Positions 1 to 8,236 of a stretch of DNA of 64,000 nucleotides are shown here, one piece after another. Each line of letters starts with the position of its first letter. The first letter of the stretch is position 1. A model generated the notes under the pieces. The model was not told the DNA's origin. It saw nothing but the letters and a program-made list of their open reading frames with translations, and did not search any database. Source of the stretch: CAKAHY01 sp963522175 (GTDB taxonomy: Bacteria > Bacillota > Clostridia > Lachnospirales > Lachnospiraceae). The position numbers were made by a program, and so were the translations under genes. The stretch covers positions 248,001 through 312,000 of the forward strand of contig CAUQXC010000002.1 of NCBI GenBank assembly GCA_963522175.1, read 5' to 3'.

Positions 1-251
1 TGCTCACCGAGATAGGCTTTAACTTTATACCTATCCCTAATCTCGTCCAAAGCAAGCATATGGTCGGCATGCGCATGCGTAAGCAAAATTGCAACGGGCT
101 TTAAGCCTTCCTCATCTATAAAGGCTTCTATTTTCTCCGCCTTTGCCGCCGGATCTATTATGACACATTCCTTTGTATCCTCATTGTATACTATGTACAC
201 ATTGGTTGCCACCCAGCCCAGCTCCATAGCTTTTATATGCAACTTATTCAT
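1..251 (-). CDS. MBL-fold metallo-hydrolase, partial (C-terminus outside window)
   Basis: Only the first 83 or so codons are inside the window, because the gene runs off the left edge. The product has the metallo-beta-lactamase fold of glyoxalase II-like hydrolases. The visible part contains the zinc-binding signature THAHADHM (HxHxDH) at about residues 58-65. The start is the ATG at 249-251, seven bases after the relA stop codon, so it is very probably translated from the relA transcript. In clostridia an MBL hydrolase commonly follows relA, often with hemZ and hisS further down. The substrate cannot be told from the sequence; hydroxyacylglutathione-like thioesters are only a family-level guess. 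Confidence 0.85.
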   Translation of the reverse strand, partial: MNKLHIKAMELGWVATNVYIVYNEDTKECVIIDPAAKAEKIEAFIDEEGLKPVAILLTHAHADHMLALDEIRDRYKVKAYLGE

Positions 252-259
252 AAATTTAA

Positions 260-2542
260 TTAACCGGTAGTCCTTTCTATATCTATAACGCTGTCTATCT
301 GTCTAAGTCTTGAAATCAAGGTATTAAGCTCCTCCGTACCCTTTATATCAAAGCTTATATTTATGGTCGCAAGCCCCTGCTTGTTGGCTCTTGAATTCAT
401 GGAAGTAATATCCAGGTTCTTTTCGGTAAACACCTTTGAAATATCGACGAAGATTCCTATTCTGTTATGTGCATAAATCTTAATTTCAGCCTGATACTTG
501 GAATTCCCCGACTCGGCTTCACTCATTTCCCACTGTGCAGGAACAAGTCTTACTCTTTCTTCTTCAGGCATATTAAGTACATTGATACAATCCGTTCTAT
601 GTAGACTTATACCGCGTCCCCTTGTAACAAAGCCCACTATCTCGTCACCGGGTACGGGCGAGCAGCATCTTGAAAATCTCACGGCAAGGTCATGCATACC
701 TTTTACTATAATACCGTTTTTTTCTTTCTTACCCTGCTCAAGTCTTGCTACATTGGCAATACCGTCAAGAATATTCTCATCGGTAATTACCTTCTTTTCA
801 CTTCTTTCCTTTTCGGAAAGCATACGATTGATTATCTGTCCCTCTTTTAGGGCACCGTGTCCGAGACTTGCCAATACGCTTTCCCAATCTCTGTAGGCAT
901 AGCGCTTCATTACCTTTTCCTGATACTCCGCCTTATTTAATTCCGGCCAGTTTATACCCTTGGCTTTACAATACTTGTCTATAAGCTCTTTTCCGCGCTC
1001 TATATTGTCTTCCTTCAGTTCGCTCTTAAACCACTGGTTGATTTTATTCCTTGCCTGAGTCGATTTAACCATGGAAATCCAGTCTCTGCTCGGACCTCTT
1101 GAGTTTTGAGATGTTATTATCTCGACTCTGTCGCCGTTTTTAAGCTCATAATCTATGTTAACAAGTCTTCCGTTAACCCTTGCCCCCACCATCTTGTTTC
1201 CTACAGCCGAATGAATGGAGTAGGCAAAGTCTACCGGATTGGAGCCCATCGGCAAGGTTTTTACATCACCGCTCGGAGTAAAGCAATATACGCTGTCCGA
1301 GAATAAATCCAAGTCGCTTTTTACGACATTTAAAAATTCCTTATTATCGGACATATCTTTTTGCCAGTCAAGGATTTCCCTGAGCCAGTTCATCTTTTCG
1401 GCTTCGGCTCCCTCAGCCACCTTACCGGAACCCGATTCCTTGTACTTCCAGTGCGCGGCGATACCGAATTCCGCCGTTCTGTGCATTTCAAAGGTTCTTA
1501 TCTGCATCTCGAAGGGCTGACCGTTATGCCCTATAAGCGTGGTATGTAAGGACTGATACATATTGGGCTTCGGCATGGCTATATAGTCTTTAAATCTTCC
1601 GGGTATGGGTTTATACATCTCATGGATAACACCCAGAGTCGCATAACAGTCCTTTACCGTATTGACAATAACTCTTACGGCAAACATATCATATATCTGC
1701 TCCAAGGTTTTTCCTTGGTTTACCATCTTTTTGTATATCGAAAAGAAGTGCTTTACTCTTCCGCTAAGCTCCGCCTGTATTCCGGCTTCTTCTATGTGCT
1801 CGCCGACCTCCTTCATTATGGAGGCTACAAAAGCTTCTCTTTCTTCTTTTTTGAGTTCTATCTTTCTGGCAAGTTCATTATAAACTTCGGGTTCCAAATA
1901 CTTAAGAGACAAGTCGTCAAGCTCTACCTTGACCTTTGAAATACCCAGTCTTTGTGCTATGGGAGCATAAATCTCCATGGTTTCCCTTGCTTTTTCTTTT
2001 TGCTTTTCGGGCTTCATATATTGAAGAGTTCGCATATTATGTAGTCTGTCGGCAAGCTTTATAAGGATAACTCTTATGTCCTTTGCCATAGCAAGAAACA
2101 TCTTCCTCAAGTTTTCCGCCTGCATTTCAAGCTTATCTTTAGTCCACGAAATTTGTGTAAGCTTTGTAACTCCGTCAACAAGTTCAGCCACGTCTTTGCC
2201 GAACATCTTTGAGAGTTCATCGTAAGTGTAAACAGTATCTTCTATGACATCATGTAAAAGTCCCGCGGCGATCGTTTCCTTATCAAGCTCAAGGCTTGCA
2301 AGGATGATTGCAACACAAATAGGGTGAATTATATAAGGTTCACCCGACTTTCTTTTTTGTTCCTTATGCGCTTCATAACTTAGCTTGTAGGCTTTTTCTA
2401 TAAGACTTATATCATCCGAGGGATGATATTCTCTTATAATCCTTATAAGCTCTTCGTAAAGCACCTCAGGTAAAGTGAAATCTTTTTGCTTTTCGAGCCC
2501 CGATTCGATGTGCATAAAAATATTGTTTGTTCTCTCTTCCAT
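260..2542 (-). CDS. relA: bifunctional (p)ppGpp synthetase/hydrolase RelA/SpoT
   Basis: A 760-residue Rel enzyme that makes and degrades the stringent-response alarmone (p)ppGpp in the cytoplasm. The HD hydrolase domain carries HDVIEDT at residues 97-103. The synthetase domain carries GRFKDYIAMPKP in the middle third. A TGS domain (about 415-475) and a C-terminal ACT domain (about 685-760) follow. All catalytic motifs are intact, so both activities are expected, as usual for the single long Rel of Firmicutes. The length is typical. The start is an ATG preceded by a GAGGCG-like ribosome site. The MBL hydrolase gene follows after 8 bp. A strong hairpin at 2630-2668 separates relA from the upstream reductase gene. 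Confidence 0.97.
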   Translation of the reverse strand: MEERTNNIFMHIESGLEKQKDFTLPEVLYEELIRIIREYHPSDDISLIEKAYKLSYEAHKEQKRKSGEPYIIHPICVAIILASLELDKETIAAGLLHDVIEDTVYTYDELSKMFGKDVAELVDGVTKLTQISWTKDKLEMQAENLRKMFLAMAKDIRVILIKLADRLHNMRTLQYMKPEKQKEKARETMEIYAPIAQRLGISKVKVELDDLSLKYLEPEVYNELARKIELKKEEREAFVASIMKEVGEHIEEAGIQAELSGRVKHFFSIYKKMVNQGKTLEQIYDMFAVRVIVNTVKDCYATLGVIHEMYKPIPGRFKDYIAMPKPNMYQSLHTTLIGHNGQPFEMQIRTFEMHRTAEFGIAAHWKYKESGSGKVAEGAEAEKMNWLREILDWQKDMSDNKEFLNVVKSDLDLFSDSVYCFTPSGDVKTLPMGSNPVDFAYSIHSAVGNKMVGARVNGRLVNIDYELKNGDRVEIITSQNSRGPSRDWISMVKSTQARNKINQWFKSELKEDNIERGKELIDKYCKAKGINWPELNKAEYQEKVMKRYAYRDWESVLASLGHGALKEGQIINRMLSEKERSEKKVITDENILDGIANVARLEQGKKEKNGIIVKGMHDLAVRFSRCCSPVPGDEIVGFVTRGRGISLHRTDCINVLNMPEEERVRLVPAQWEMSEAESGNSKYQAEIKIYAHNRIGIFVDISKVFTEKNLDITSMNSRANKQGLATINISFDIKGTEELNTLISRLRQIDSVIDIERTTG

Positions 2543-2629
2543 AATATTCGCCTCAAAGAAATAGTTTACATTTCATTATACGAAGTTTTTTTATGAATTG
2601 CAAGTAAGTTTTAAACGGATTAAAGAGGT

Positions 2630-2668
2630 ACAAAGACCGATGTTTTAAGGCAAAACATCGGTCTTTGT
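2630..2668 (-). terminator. strong hairpin between the reductase gene and relA
   Basis: A perfect 17-bp inverted repeat (arms 2630-2646 and 2652-2668, 5-nt loop) lies 22 bp after the aldo/keto reductase stop codon and before relA. It probably ends the large 2.7-16.8 kb transcript. The tract after the stem on the minus strand (ACCTCTTTAAT) is only weakly U-rich. Confidence 0.7.
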
Positions 2669-2690
2669 AAATATTCTCTGAATGTAGTTT

Positions 2691-3689
2691 TTATACACTT
2701 TCCAAGCTTATCTTATCTATAAGCTTAAGCTCGTCCTCGCTAAACTTGCCCGCCTTTATCGCTTTTATATTTTCCTTAATCTGCTCCGCCTTCGAAGCCC
2801 CTATAAGAACACTTGTAACCTCTTTATTCTGTAAGACCCATGCAAGAGCCATGCAGGCGAGGCTTTCTCCTCTTTTAAGCGCTATTTCGTTTAAGGCTCT
2901 TATCTGTCCGAGAGATTTTTCATCCAAGGAATCTTCATTTAAAAATCTTCCGTCGGTTCTTACCCTGCTGTCAGCCGGTATTCCGTTTAAGTACCTGTCA
3001 CTCAATCTGCCTTGTGCAAGAGGGCTGAATACTATTAAACCTTTTTTCAGTTCATCCGTTGCTTTCTTCAAAGAATTTTCTTCTATACCTCTGTCAAAAA
3101 TCGAGTACCTGTTCTGGTTTATAATAAAAGGACAATGTAACTCCTCTAAAATTTTTGCAGCCTTATGCAAGGTCTCTCCGTCATAATTCGATAAGCCCAC
3201 ATACAAAGCCTTGCCCGAGTTTACCGCACTTGCCAAAGCTCCCATGGTTTCCTCCAAAGGAGTTTCCTTGTCCATACGGTGATGATAGAAAATATCCACA
3301 TAATCAAGTCCCAGCCTTTTAAGACTCGCATCAAGACTTGCAAATAAATACTTTCTGCTTCCGAAGTCCCCGTAAGGACCTTCCCACATCGTATAACCCG
3401 CCTTAGTGCTTATAATAAGCTCGTCCCTGTAAACAGCCAGTTCTTCCTTTAAAATTCTTCCGAAATTCACCTCCGCACTTCCCCGTTCCGGTCCGTAGTT
3501 ATTGGCAAGATCAAAATGAGTGATTCCGTTATCGAAGGCTGTAAAACACAGCTCCTTCATATTGGCATATGTGGAATTATCTCCGAAATTATGCCACAAG
3601 CCCAAAGAAACCTCCGGTAAAAGCAGTCCGCTGTGACCCGAACGACGGTACTTCATCCTGTTATATCTGTCCTCATTTGCTTTATACAT
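2691..3689 (-). CDS. aldo/keto reductase, YghZ/L-glyceraldehyde-3-phosphate reductase type
   Basis: A 332-residue NADPH-dependent aldo/keto reductase. The N-terminus (RYNRMKYRRSGHSGLLLPE, then SLGLWHNFGD) is very like the YghZ/Gpr subgroup, which reduces small aldehydes such as L-glyceraldehyde 3-phosphate and methylglyoxal. The catalytic Asp-Tyr region FDLANNYGP and the later strand motifs IINQNRYSIF and FSPLAQGRLSDRYL are present. Length is normal. It lies 23 bp after the nucleoside hydrolase gene and is the last gene before a strong hairpin, so it appears to be the distal gene of the accessory operon. Its role there is unknown; detoxifying an aldehyde released by the pathway is possible but is inference. 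Confidence 0.9.
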   Translation of the reverse strand: MYKANEDRYNRMKYRRSGHSGLLLPEVSLGLWHNFGDNSTYANMKELCFTAFDNGITHFDLANNYGPERGSAEVNFGRILKEELAVYRDELIISTKAGYTMWEGPYGDFGSRKYLFASLDASLKRLGLDYVDIFYHHRMDKETPLEETMGALASAVNSGKALYVGLSNYDGETLHKAAKILEELHCPFIINQNRYSIFDRGIEENSLKKATDELKKGLIVFSPLAQGRLSDRYLNGIPADSRVRTDGRFLNEDSLDEKSLGQIRALNEIALKRGESLACMALAWVLQNKEVTSVLIGASKAEQIKENIKAIKAGKFSEDELKLIDKISLESV

Positions 3690-3712
3690 AGTCTTCCTCC
3701 TTGTATTATGTT

Positions 3713-4633
3713 TTATTTTATATGCAAGATTCCCGCATACACATTTTCCTTAAAAGGTTTATCCTCTTTTATGCGCGGCAGATTCAAATGTGCGTTTATC
3801 CCCTGCTCACTTTTTCTTAAATAGCCTGTTCGTAAATCCTCTTTACCGAGGCTGTAGGCACATAAGTCGTCCTCAAACAATTCCGGATGAAAAAGGTAAA
3901 CCGCAGCCGTAACATCCCAGTTATAAAAGCCCGGAATTCCGTATACATCTTCATTGTACGAAAACCAATGATAGGTTTTATGAAAAATATACTCTCCCAA
4001 ACCGTCAAACTCCTTACCCTGTGCTTTTATAATATCTCCCTTTTTTAGCTTAGGGTCTAAAAGTCTTTTTTTATACTCTTCAAGTTCAAATAAAACCTTC
4101 AGGCAGTTATTTCCGGTTATAATATTAAGCTTATCAAAGCCCGTCAAGACATCATAACTCGACTCATAATCAATGGAAAAATTAAGCTCATTCATCTTTT
4201 TCTTATTAAAAATCAGCTCTTCGCTTATTCCGCCCATAAGGGTTATGGACTTTACCTGAGAAAAGAAGTCCTTATTGTAGCGGTAAGCACCGGCAATATT
4301 GGTAAGAGAACCCGTAGCCAAAATCTCCAACTCTCCCTCATATTCCTTTGCCGCTTCGGCAAGATATCTTGAAGCCTCATTATCATAATCTTTAGGCAAG
4401 ACCCCGCCCTTATAGACCTTTATATCTTCCCTTTTAATTTCACTTAACATTCTATTTGTATTCTCAAAAACAATGTCCGTCTTATTGTTTCCGAAAGTCG
4501 AGCATACGGCAAGTAAATCCGATTCCTCTTTAGCTTCTTCGGATAACAGATACAAAAGAGTCAGACCGTCGTCCACATCACAATTTGGCAATCCCATTGT
4601 ATTGTCGCAATCATAAATAAGTTTTCTCTTCAT
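3713..4633 (-). CDS. nucleoside hydrolase (IUNH family)
   Basis: About 306 residues. The N-terminus has the family's metal-binding signature, read as DCDN then DVDDG (DxDNxxxxxxxDVDDG), which coordinates Ca2+ and the ribose. ATGSLTNIA in mid-protein is the second family motif. Members cleave N-glycosidic bonds of nucleosides to base plus ribose. The ATG at 4633 is preferred to an upstream in-frame TTG (4645) because GAGGTG lies just before it and because it begins directly after the stop of the ATPase gene. It sits between an ABC ATPase gene and an aldo/keto reductase gene, which suggests that the importer's substrate, or a product made from it, is nucleoside-like; that link is inference. Base preference cannot be read from the sequence. 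Confidence 0.88.
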   Translation of the reverse strand: MKRKLIYDCDNTMGLPNCDVDDGLTLLYLLSEEAKEESDLLAVCSTFGNNKTDIVFENTNRMLSEIKREDIKVYKGGVLPKDYDNEASRYLAEAAKEYEGELEILATGSLTNIAGAYRYNKDFFSQVKSITLMGGISEELIFNKKKMNELNFSIDYESSYDVLTGFDKLNIITGNNCLKVLFELEEYKKRLLDPKLKKGDIIKAQGKEFDGLGEYIFHKTYHWFSYNEDVYGIPGFYNWDVTAAVYLFHPELFEDDLCAYSLGKEDLRTGYLRKSEQGINAHLNLPRIKEDKPFKENVYAGILHIK

Positions 4634-4634
4634 C

Positions 4635-5660
4635 CTACACCTCAAATAAAACCCTGTTTTTTAAATCCCGCACTGCAGATAAGGAAATTTTATCCGAAAC
4701 CCTAAGTCCCGAATCCATAAAACGCCTATACGGTAAATTCACATGATACCTTTTATCCTCTCCTAAAAGTAAGGATACAAATTCACCTTTATACAAAACC
4801 TCCGCAAGCTCATATTCTCCCTTTTCAGATGCGCAGACATCCATATCGGAAGGCCTAAGCATAAAATCATATTCCCCGTCGGGTAAATCACTCTCAAAGC
4901 TTGTTAAATCGCAGGTAAAACGCTTATTTTTCACATAACCCCTGAAATAGTTGGTTTCTCCCATAAACTCAGCCACTTCACGGCTTACAGGGCGGTTAAA
5001 AAGCTCTTCCGGGGCACTGTACTGCAAAAGTCTTCCCGCCTTCATAAGCGCAACCCTGTCCGAGAGTCCCATGGCTTCCGTCTTATCATGGGTAATCATA
5101 ATCGTGGTAATCTTATTCTCCTTGTGTAAGGTTTTTACAAGCTCGCCCATATCTTTTCTAAGACTTTCGTCAAGCCCCGAAAAAGGCTCGTCAAGAAGTA
5201 AAACCTTTGGTTTTGCGGCAAGAGCTCTTGCGAGAGCCACCCTTTGCATCTGTCCGCCGGAAAGCTCACTTATCTTTCTTTTTTCTAAACCCGAAAGTTT
5301 TACCTGTTCGAGTAAAAGCTTAACCTCCTCATCTATCCTGCTCTTTTCAAATTTTCGAAGTTTCATCGGAAAAGCTATATTTTGCTCTACATTCATATTC
5401 GGAAAAAGCCTTAAATCCTGAAAGACTATTATGGTATCCCTTTTTTCAGGTGCAAGTCCTACAATGCTTTTATTATCTATGCATATATCACCGCTTTTAG
5501 GCTCTACAAGACCGGCTACTGTCTTTATCAAAGTAGTTTTTCCGCAACCGCTTTTCCCGAGAACCGAGACAAATTCACCCGATTTAATTTCCAAATTAAG
5601 GTCCTTAAGTACGTGATTTGTACCCAGACACACGTTCAAAGCCTGTATTTTCAAATTCAT
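4635..5660 (-). CDS. ABC transporter ATPase (CUT1/Fe-polyamine type, YnjD-like)
   Basis: About 341 residues. The Walker A is GKSGCGKTTLI, the signature is LSGGQMQRVALARAL, the Walker B is VLLLDEPFSGLD and the switch histidine is in MITHDKTEAMGLSD. A C-terminal TOBE-like domain (about 240-340) is typical of importers for iron, polyamines, thiamine and sulfate. It energises uptake through the two permeases directly upstream. The start is taken as the ATG at 5660: the longer frame begins at a GTG that is itself part of the GAGGTG ribosome site. The binding protein of this set resembles YnjB, so the ATPase is called YnjD-like; it is longer than my recollection of E. coli YnjD because of the TOBE domain. 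Confidence 0.9.
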   Translation of the reverse strand: MNLKIQALNVCLGTNHVLKDLNLEIKSGEFVSVLGKSGCGKTTLIKTVAGLVEPKSGDICIDNKSIVGLAPEKRDTIIVFQDLRLFPNMNVEQNIAFPMKLRKFEKSRIDEEVKLLLEQVKLSGLEKRKISELSGGQMQRVALARALAAKPKVLLLDEPFSGLDESLRKDMGELVKTLHKENKITTIMITHDKTEAMGLSDRVALMKAGRLLQYSAPEELFNRPVSREVAEFMGETNYFRGYVKNKRFTCDLTSFESDLPDGEYDFMLRPSDMDVCASEKGEYELAEVLYKGEFVSLLLGEDKRYHVNLPYRRFMDSGLRVSDKISLSAVRDLKNRVLFEV

Positions 5661-5669
5661 AAGCACCTC

Positions 5670-6479
5670 TTAGACAAAATATTCAATCTTATTTCCCTTT
5701 GTATAGTACCGTGCCAAGGTATCGAAAACAAGAAAAACACCTATGGTTATCACAAGAAAAATCACGGCATATATGCTTGCAAAATTTCTTTCCCCGCTTT
5801 GCATATAAGGTACCATTACAACGGAAAAGGTCTTTACGTTTCCGCCGCCTATAAGCAAAGTCAAAAAATACTGACTTATGGAAATGATATACGACATTGT
5901 AAAAGCCGACAAAACCACAGGAGTCATATTAGGCAGGCTCACAAGGAAAAAAGCCTTTAATGCACTTGCACCCAGAACTCTTGCCTGCTCTTCAAGCCCC
6001 TTTCCCAAGGCTCTCGTCCCTTCTTCTATAAGCTTATTGGTATAAGGCAGGGAATATATTATATGGCATATAATAACACCGATAACACTGCCTCCCAAGC
6101 CTATTCTTAAAAATAATATCTGTACTCCCATAGCAAATACCGTTGTAGGTACTAAAAAAGGACTCAGCATCATAAATGAAATAAAAGTTTTAAACTTAAA
6201 ATCATAGAAAACGAAAGCCCTTGCGCTCAATATGGCAATGATAACGCAACAAAACGAAACCACACAGGATATAAAAATGCTGAGTAAAAATGTATTAAAT
6301 AAATCCTTACTCTTAAATACTATACTGTTAAATGCCCTTAATGAAAATTTATTCGGAATCAAATTGGGCCATGTATACCTCTCCGTAAGCATCCAAATAA
6401 ATAAAGTTAGTAAAGGTAATACAACTATAGCGGCAAATAAAACCAAAATCACTCTGCCGAAAATCTTATTTTTTTTCAC
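5670..6479 (-). CDS. ABC transporter permease, second subunit (YnjC C-half-like)
   Basis: A 269-residue inner-membrane permease with six predicted transmembrane segments and the binding-protein-dependent transport (EAA) loop, read as EEGTRALGKGLEEQARVLGA. The start is a GTG with GAGGGAG seven bases before it. It pairs with the permease at 6541-7395, from which it is separated by 61 bp. As I recall, the comparable enterobacterial YnjC is one long polypeptide with two permease halves; here the halves are separate genes. The stop lies 9 bp before the ATPase start. Confidence 0.88.
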   Translation of the reverse strand: MKKNKIFGRVILVLFAAIVVLPLLTLFIWMLTERYTWPNLIPNKFSLRAFNSIVFKSKDLFNTFLLSIFISCVVSFCCVIIAILSARAFVFYDFKFKTFISFMMLSPFLVPTTVFAMGVQILFLRIGLGGSVIGVIICHIIYSLPYTNKLIEEGTRALGKGLEEQARVLGASALKAFFLVSLPNMTPVVLSAFTMSYIISISQYFLTLLIGGGNVKTFSVVMVPYMQSGERNFASIYAVIFLVITIGVFLVFDTLARYYTKGNKIEYFV

Positions 6480-6540
6480 CGTTTCTCCCTCACTGCTGTT
6501 TTATAATAATAGTTTTTTATCTGCGTGTCGGCTCCCGGTC

Positions 6541-7395
6541 TCATTCGGTACTTTCTCTTTTTTTGATTAAAATAAAGTATATTACACTTGCCGCAAGCGA
6601 TATAAAAATCAAGATTCCGTTATATGCCATGGCATAAGGACGCAGCCTTAAATCCGGCTTTTGAAACTCCTGATAAGCTAAAATAGGCAGAGCTTTGGGA
6701 ATTGTGGCACCCATTAACACGGGAAGCTCATACGCCCCTAATGAATAGGCAAAAATTATCAAAAATGCACTCATAACCGTATTGAAGCACAGGGGCAGAG
6801 TTATGGTGAAAAATGTTCTCATTTTGCCTGCTCCGAGATTTGTAGCCGCCTCCCCGAGTCTTTTGCTTATGGAAGACATCAAAGCTATCACAAAATACAC
6901 AATAAAAGGCACTTCCTTCCACAGATAAGCCAAAATAACGCCTACTCCGAACTTATCATAGACCAGAACGGGAAACTGACTTTGGTCATTGATAAAACCG
7001 AAGTGATAGCACAAACGTGCAAGCAAACCGTTGGCTGAAATAATATTGATAAAAACAAGAGCAACTATAACATGGGGAACCAAAATAGGAATTTTGGTTA
7101 CAAGCAGCATAAATCCCTTGTCTTTACCGTACAAAATCATTAAGTATGCCAAAAATACCCCTATAACCACAGAAATCACGGACGAGAGGAACGAAATTTT
7201 TAAACTGTATAAAATTGAACTTAGTGTATCCGGTCTTGCAAAAATCTCAAGATAATATTTAAAATCGGGTTTATATAAGCCAAAAATCGGAATCACACCG
7301 AAGCTCCATGTGATTCCGATTATTATACCTATGAAAAATATCGCACCTACAACCAACTGCGGTAACAGTAATAAATAAGGTGTTAAACGTTTCAT
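6541..7395 (-). CDS. ABC transporter permease, first subunit (YnjC N-half-like)
   Basis: A 284-residue permease. Its first segment starts at residue 6 and about six membrane helices follow. The EAA loop appears as LMSSISKRLGEAATNLGAGK, which couples to the ATPase. The C-terminus ends with a basic cytoplasmic tail. It lies 12 bp after the methyltransferase gene. With the permease at 5670-6479, the ATPase at 4635-5660 and the binding protein at 8237-9526 it completes a four-gene importer. The substrate is unknown. Confidence 0.88.
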   Translation of the reverse strand: MKRLTPYLLLLPQLVVGAIFFIGIIIGITWSFGVIPIFGLYKPDFKYYLEIFARPDTLSSILYSLKISFLSSVISVVIGVFLAYLMILYGKDKGFMLLVTKIPILVPHVIVALVFINIISANGLLARLCYHFGFINDQSQFPVLVYDKFGVGVILAYLWKEVPFIVYFVIALMSSISKRLGEAATNLGAGKMRTFFTITLPLCFNTVMSAFLIIFAYSLGAYELPVLMGATIPKALPILAYQEFQKPDLRLRPYAMAYNGILIFISLAASVIYFILIKKRESTE

Positions 7396-7407
7396 TTTAA
7401 TTTCCTT

Positions 7408-8142
7408 TTATTTTTCTTTACTCGCAACCACCAAAATCGATACTCCGAAAGGTAAGTTCATAAATCTTATCAAGGCTTTTTCAAATCTCAGGACCTCCGT
7501 AAGCACCTTGTTACTGAAGCCTTCATTAGCCATAGAAAGATTATTCGACTTTATATGAAACAAATTAGAGAAAAATCTTACGGCAAATACGGCAGGGAAT
7601 AAAAAAGTATTGAAATACGTAGCCTTCCTTACCTTAAATCCTGCTTTTTTAAGCTTAACAACAAGCTCCTTCATGCTATACCTTCTGTAATGCATATTTA
7701 TCTCGTCGTGCTCACTCCATAAAAACCAAAATGCCGGAACTGTTATAACAAGCTTTCCTTTGTCCGTAAGCATTTCACGAAAAAGCTTTAAGGTTCCCTC
7801 ATCATCCTTTATATGCTCTATAACGTCAAGAGCCGTAATAAGGTCGAATTTTGTATTTTCAAAAGGACGCTCATCCGGAAGCATGGCTTTTTGAACCTTG
7901 ACATTCTTGGTATTTACAAGGTGCTCAAGGGCATAATCCGAATTCTCCACCGCAAATACTTTTCCGAACTTTTTTAAATCATTCAATATGAAACCGCAGC
8001 CGGCTCCAATATCAATGATATTGTTGGATTTTGAAGGCGAAATTATCTTTTTTATCTGCTCAAGAACTATTTCCTTTCTCCCAATATACCACCAATGCGT
8101 CCTTTGGTTTTCTTCTATTTGTTCATACATTTCTTTTTTCAT
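7408..8142 (-). CDS. class I SAM-dependent methyltransferase
   Basis: A 244-residue methyltransferase of the Methyltransf_11/23 type. The N-terminal HWWYIGRKEIVL block is typical of methyltransferases found in polysaccharide and glycosyltransferase clusters. SAM-binding motif I is IDIGAGCGFIL (about residues 43-53), followed by the acidic residue in VFAVENSDYAL and by motif II/III LITALDVIEHIKDD and GKLVITVPAF. It is inserted between the binding-protein gene and the permease genes, so it is part of the same operon. It lacks the cysteine pattern expected of arsenite methyltransferase ArsM, so an arsenic role is not supported. The methyl acceptor is unknown. Confidence 0.85.
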   Translation of the reverse strand: MKKEMYEQIEENQRTHWWYIGRKEIVLEQIKKIISPSKSNNIIDIGAGCGFILNDLKKFGKVFAVENSDYALEHLVNTKNVKVQKAMLPDERPFENTKFDLITALDVIEHIKDDEGTLKLFREMLTDKGKLVITVPAFWFLWSEHDEINMHYRRYSMKELVVKLKKAGFKVRKATYFNTFLFPAVFAVRFFSNLFHIKSNNLSMANEGFSNKVLTEVLRFEKALIRFMNLPFGVSILVVASKEK

Positions 8143-8166
8143 AGTTTTACTCTCCTATTCACTTAA

Positions 8167-8213
8167 AAGGCTTACCCTATAATTATAATATAATTCTATT
8201 CCAAGCAAGCCTT
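8167..8213 (-). terminator. possible attenuator after the binding-protein gene
   Basis: A 7-bp inverted repeat (AAGGCTT at 8167-8173 with AAGCCTT at 8207-8213) encloses a self-complementary AT stretch, between the binding-protein stop and the methyltransferase start. On the minus strand it is followed by TTAAG rather than a long U run. It may only partly stop transcription or protect the upstream message, keeping the lipoprotein more abundant than the membrane parts. Confidence 0.35.
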
Positions 8214-8236
8214 ATACGTCAAGTCAATTTGAAGAG

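Noticed and set aside
1106..1883. Plus-strand open frames inside relA and many other genes
   Set aside because: They lie antisense to strong genes, have no ribosome sites and show no protein-like composition.
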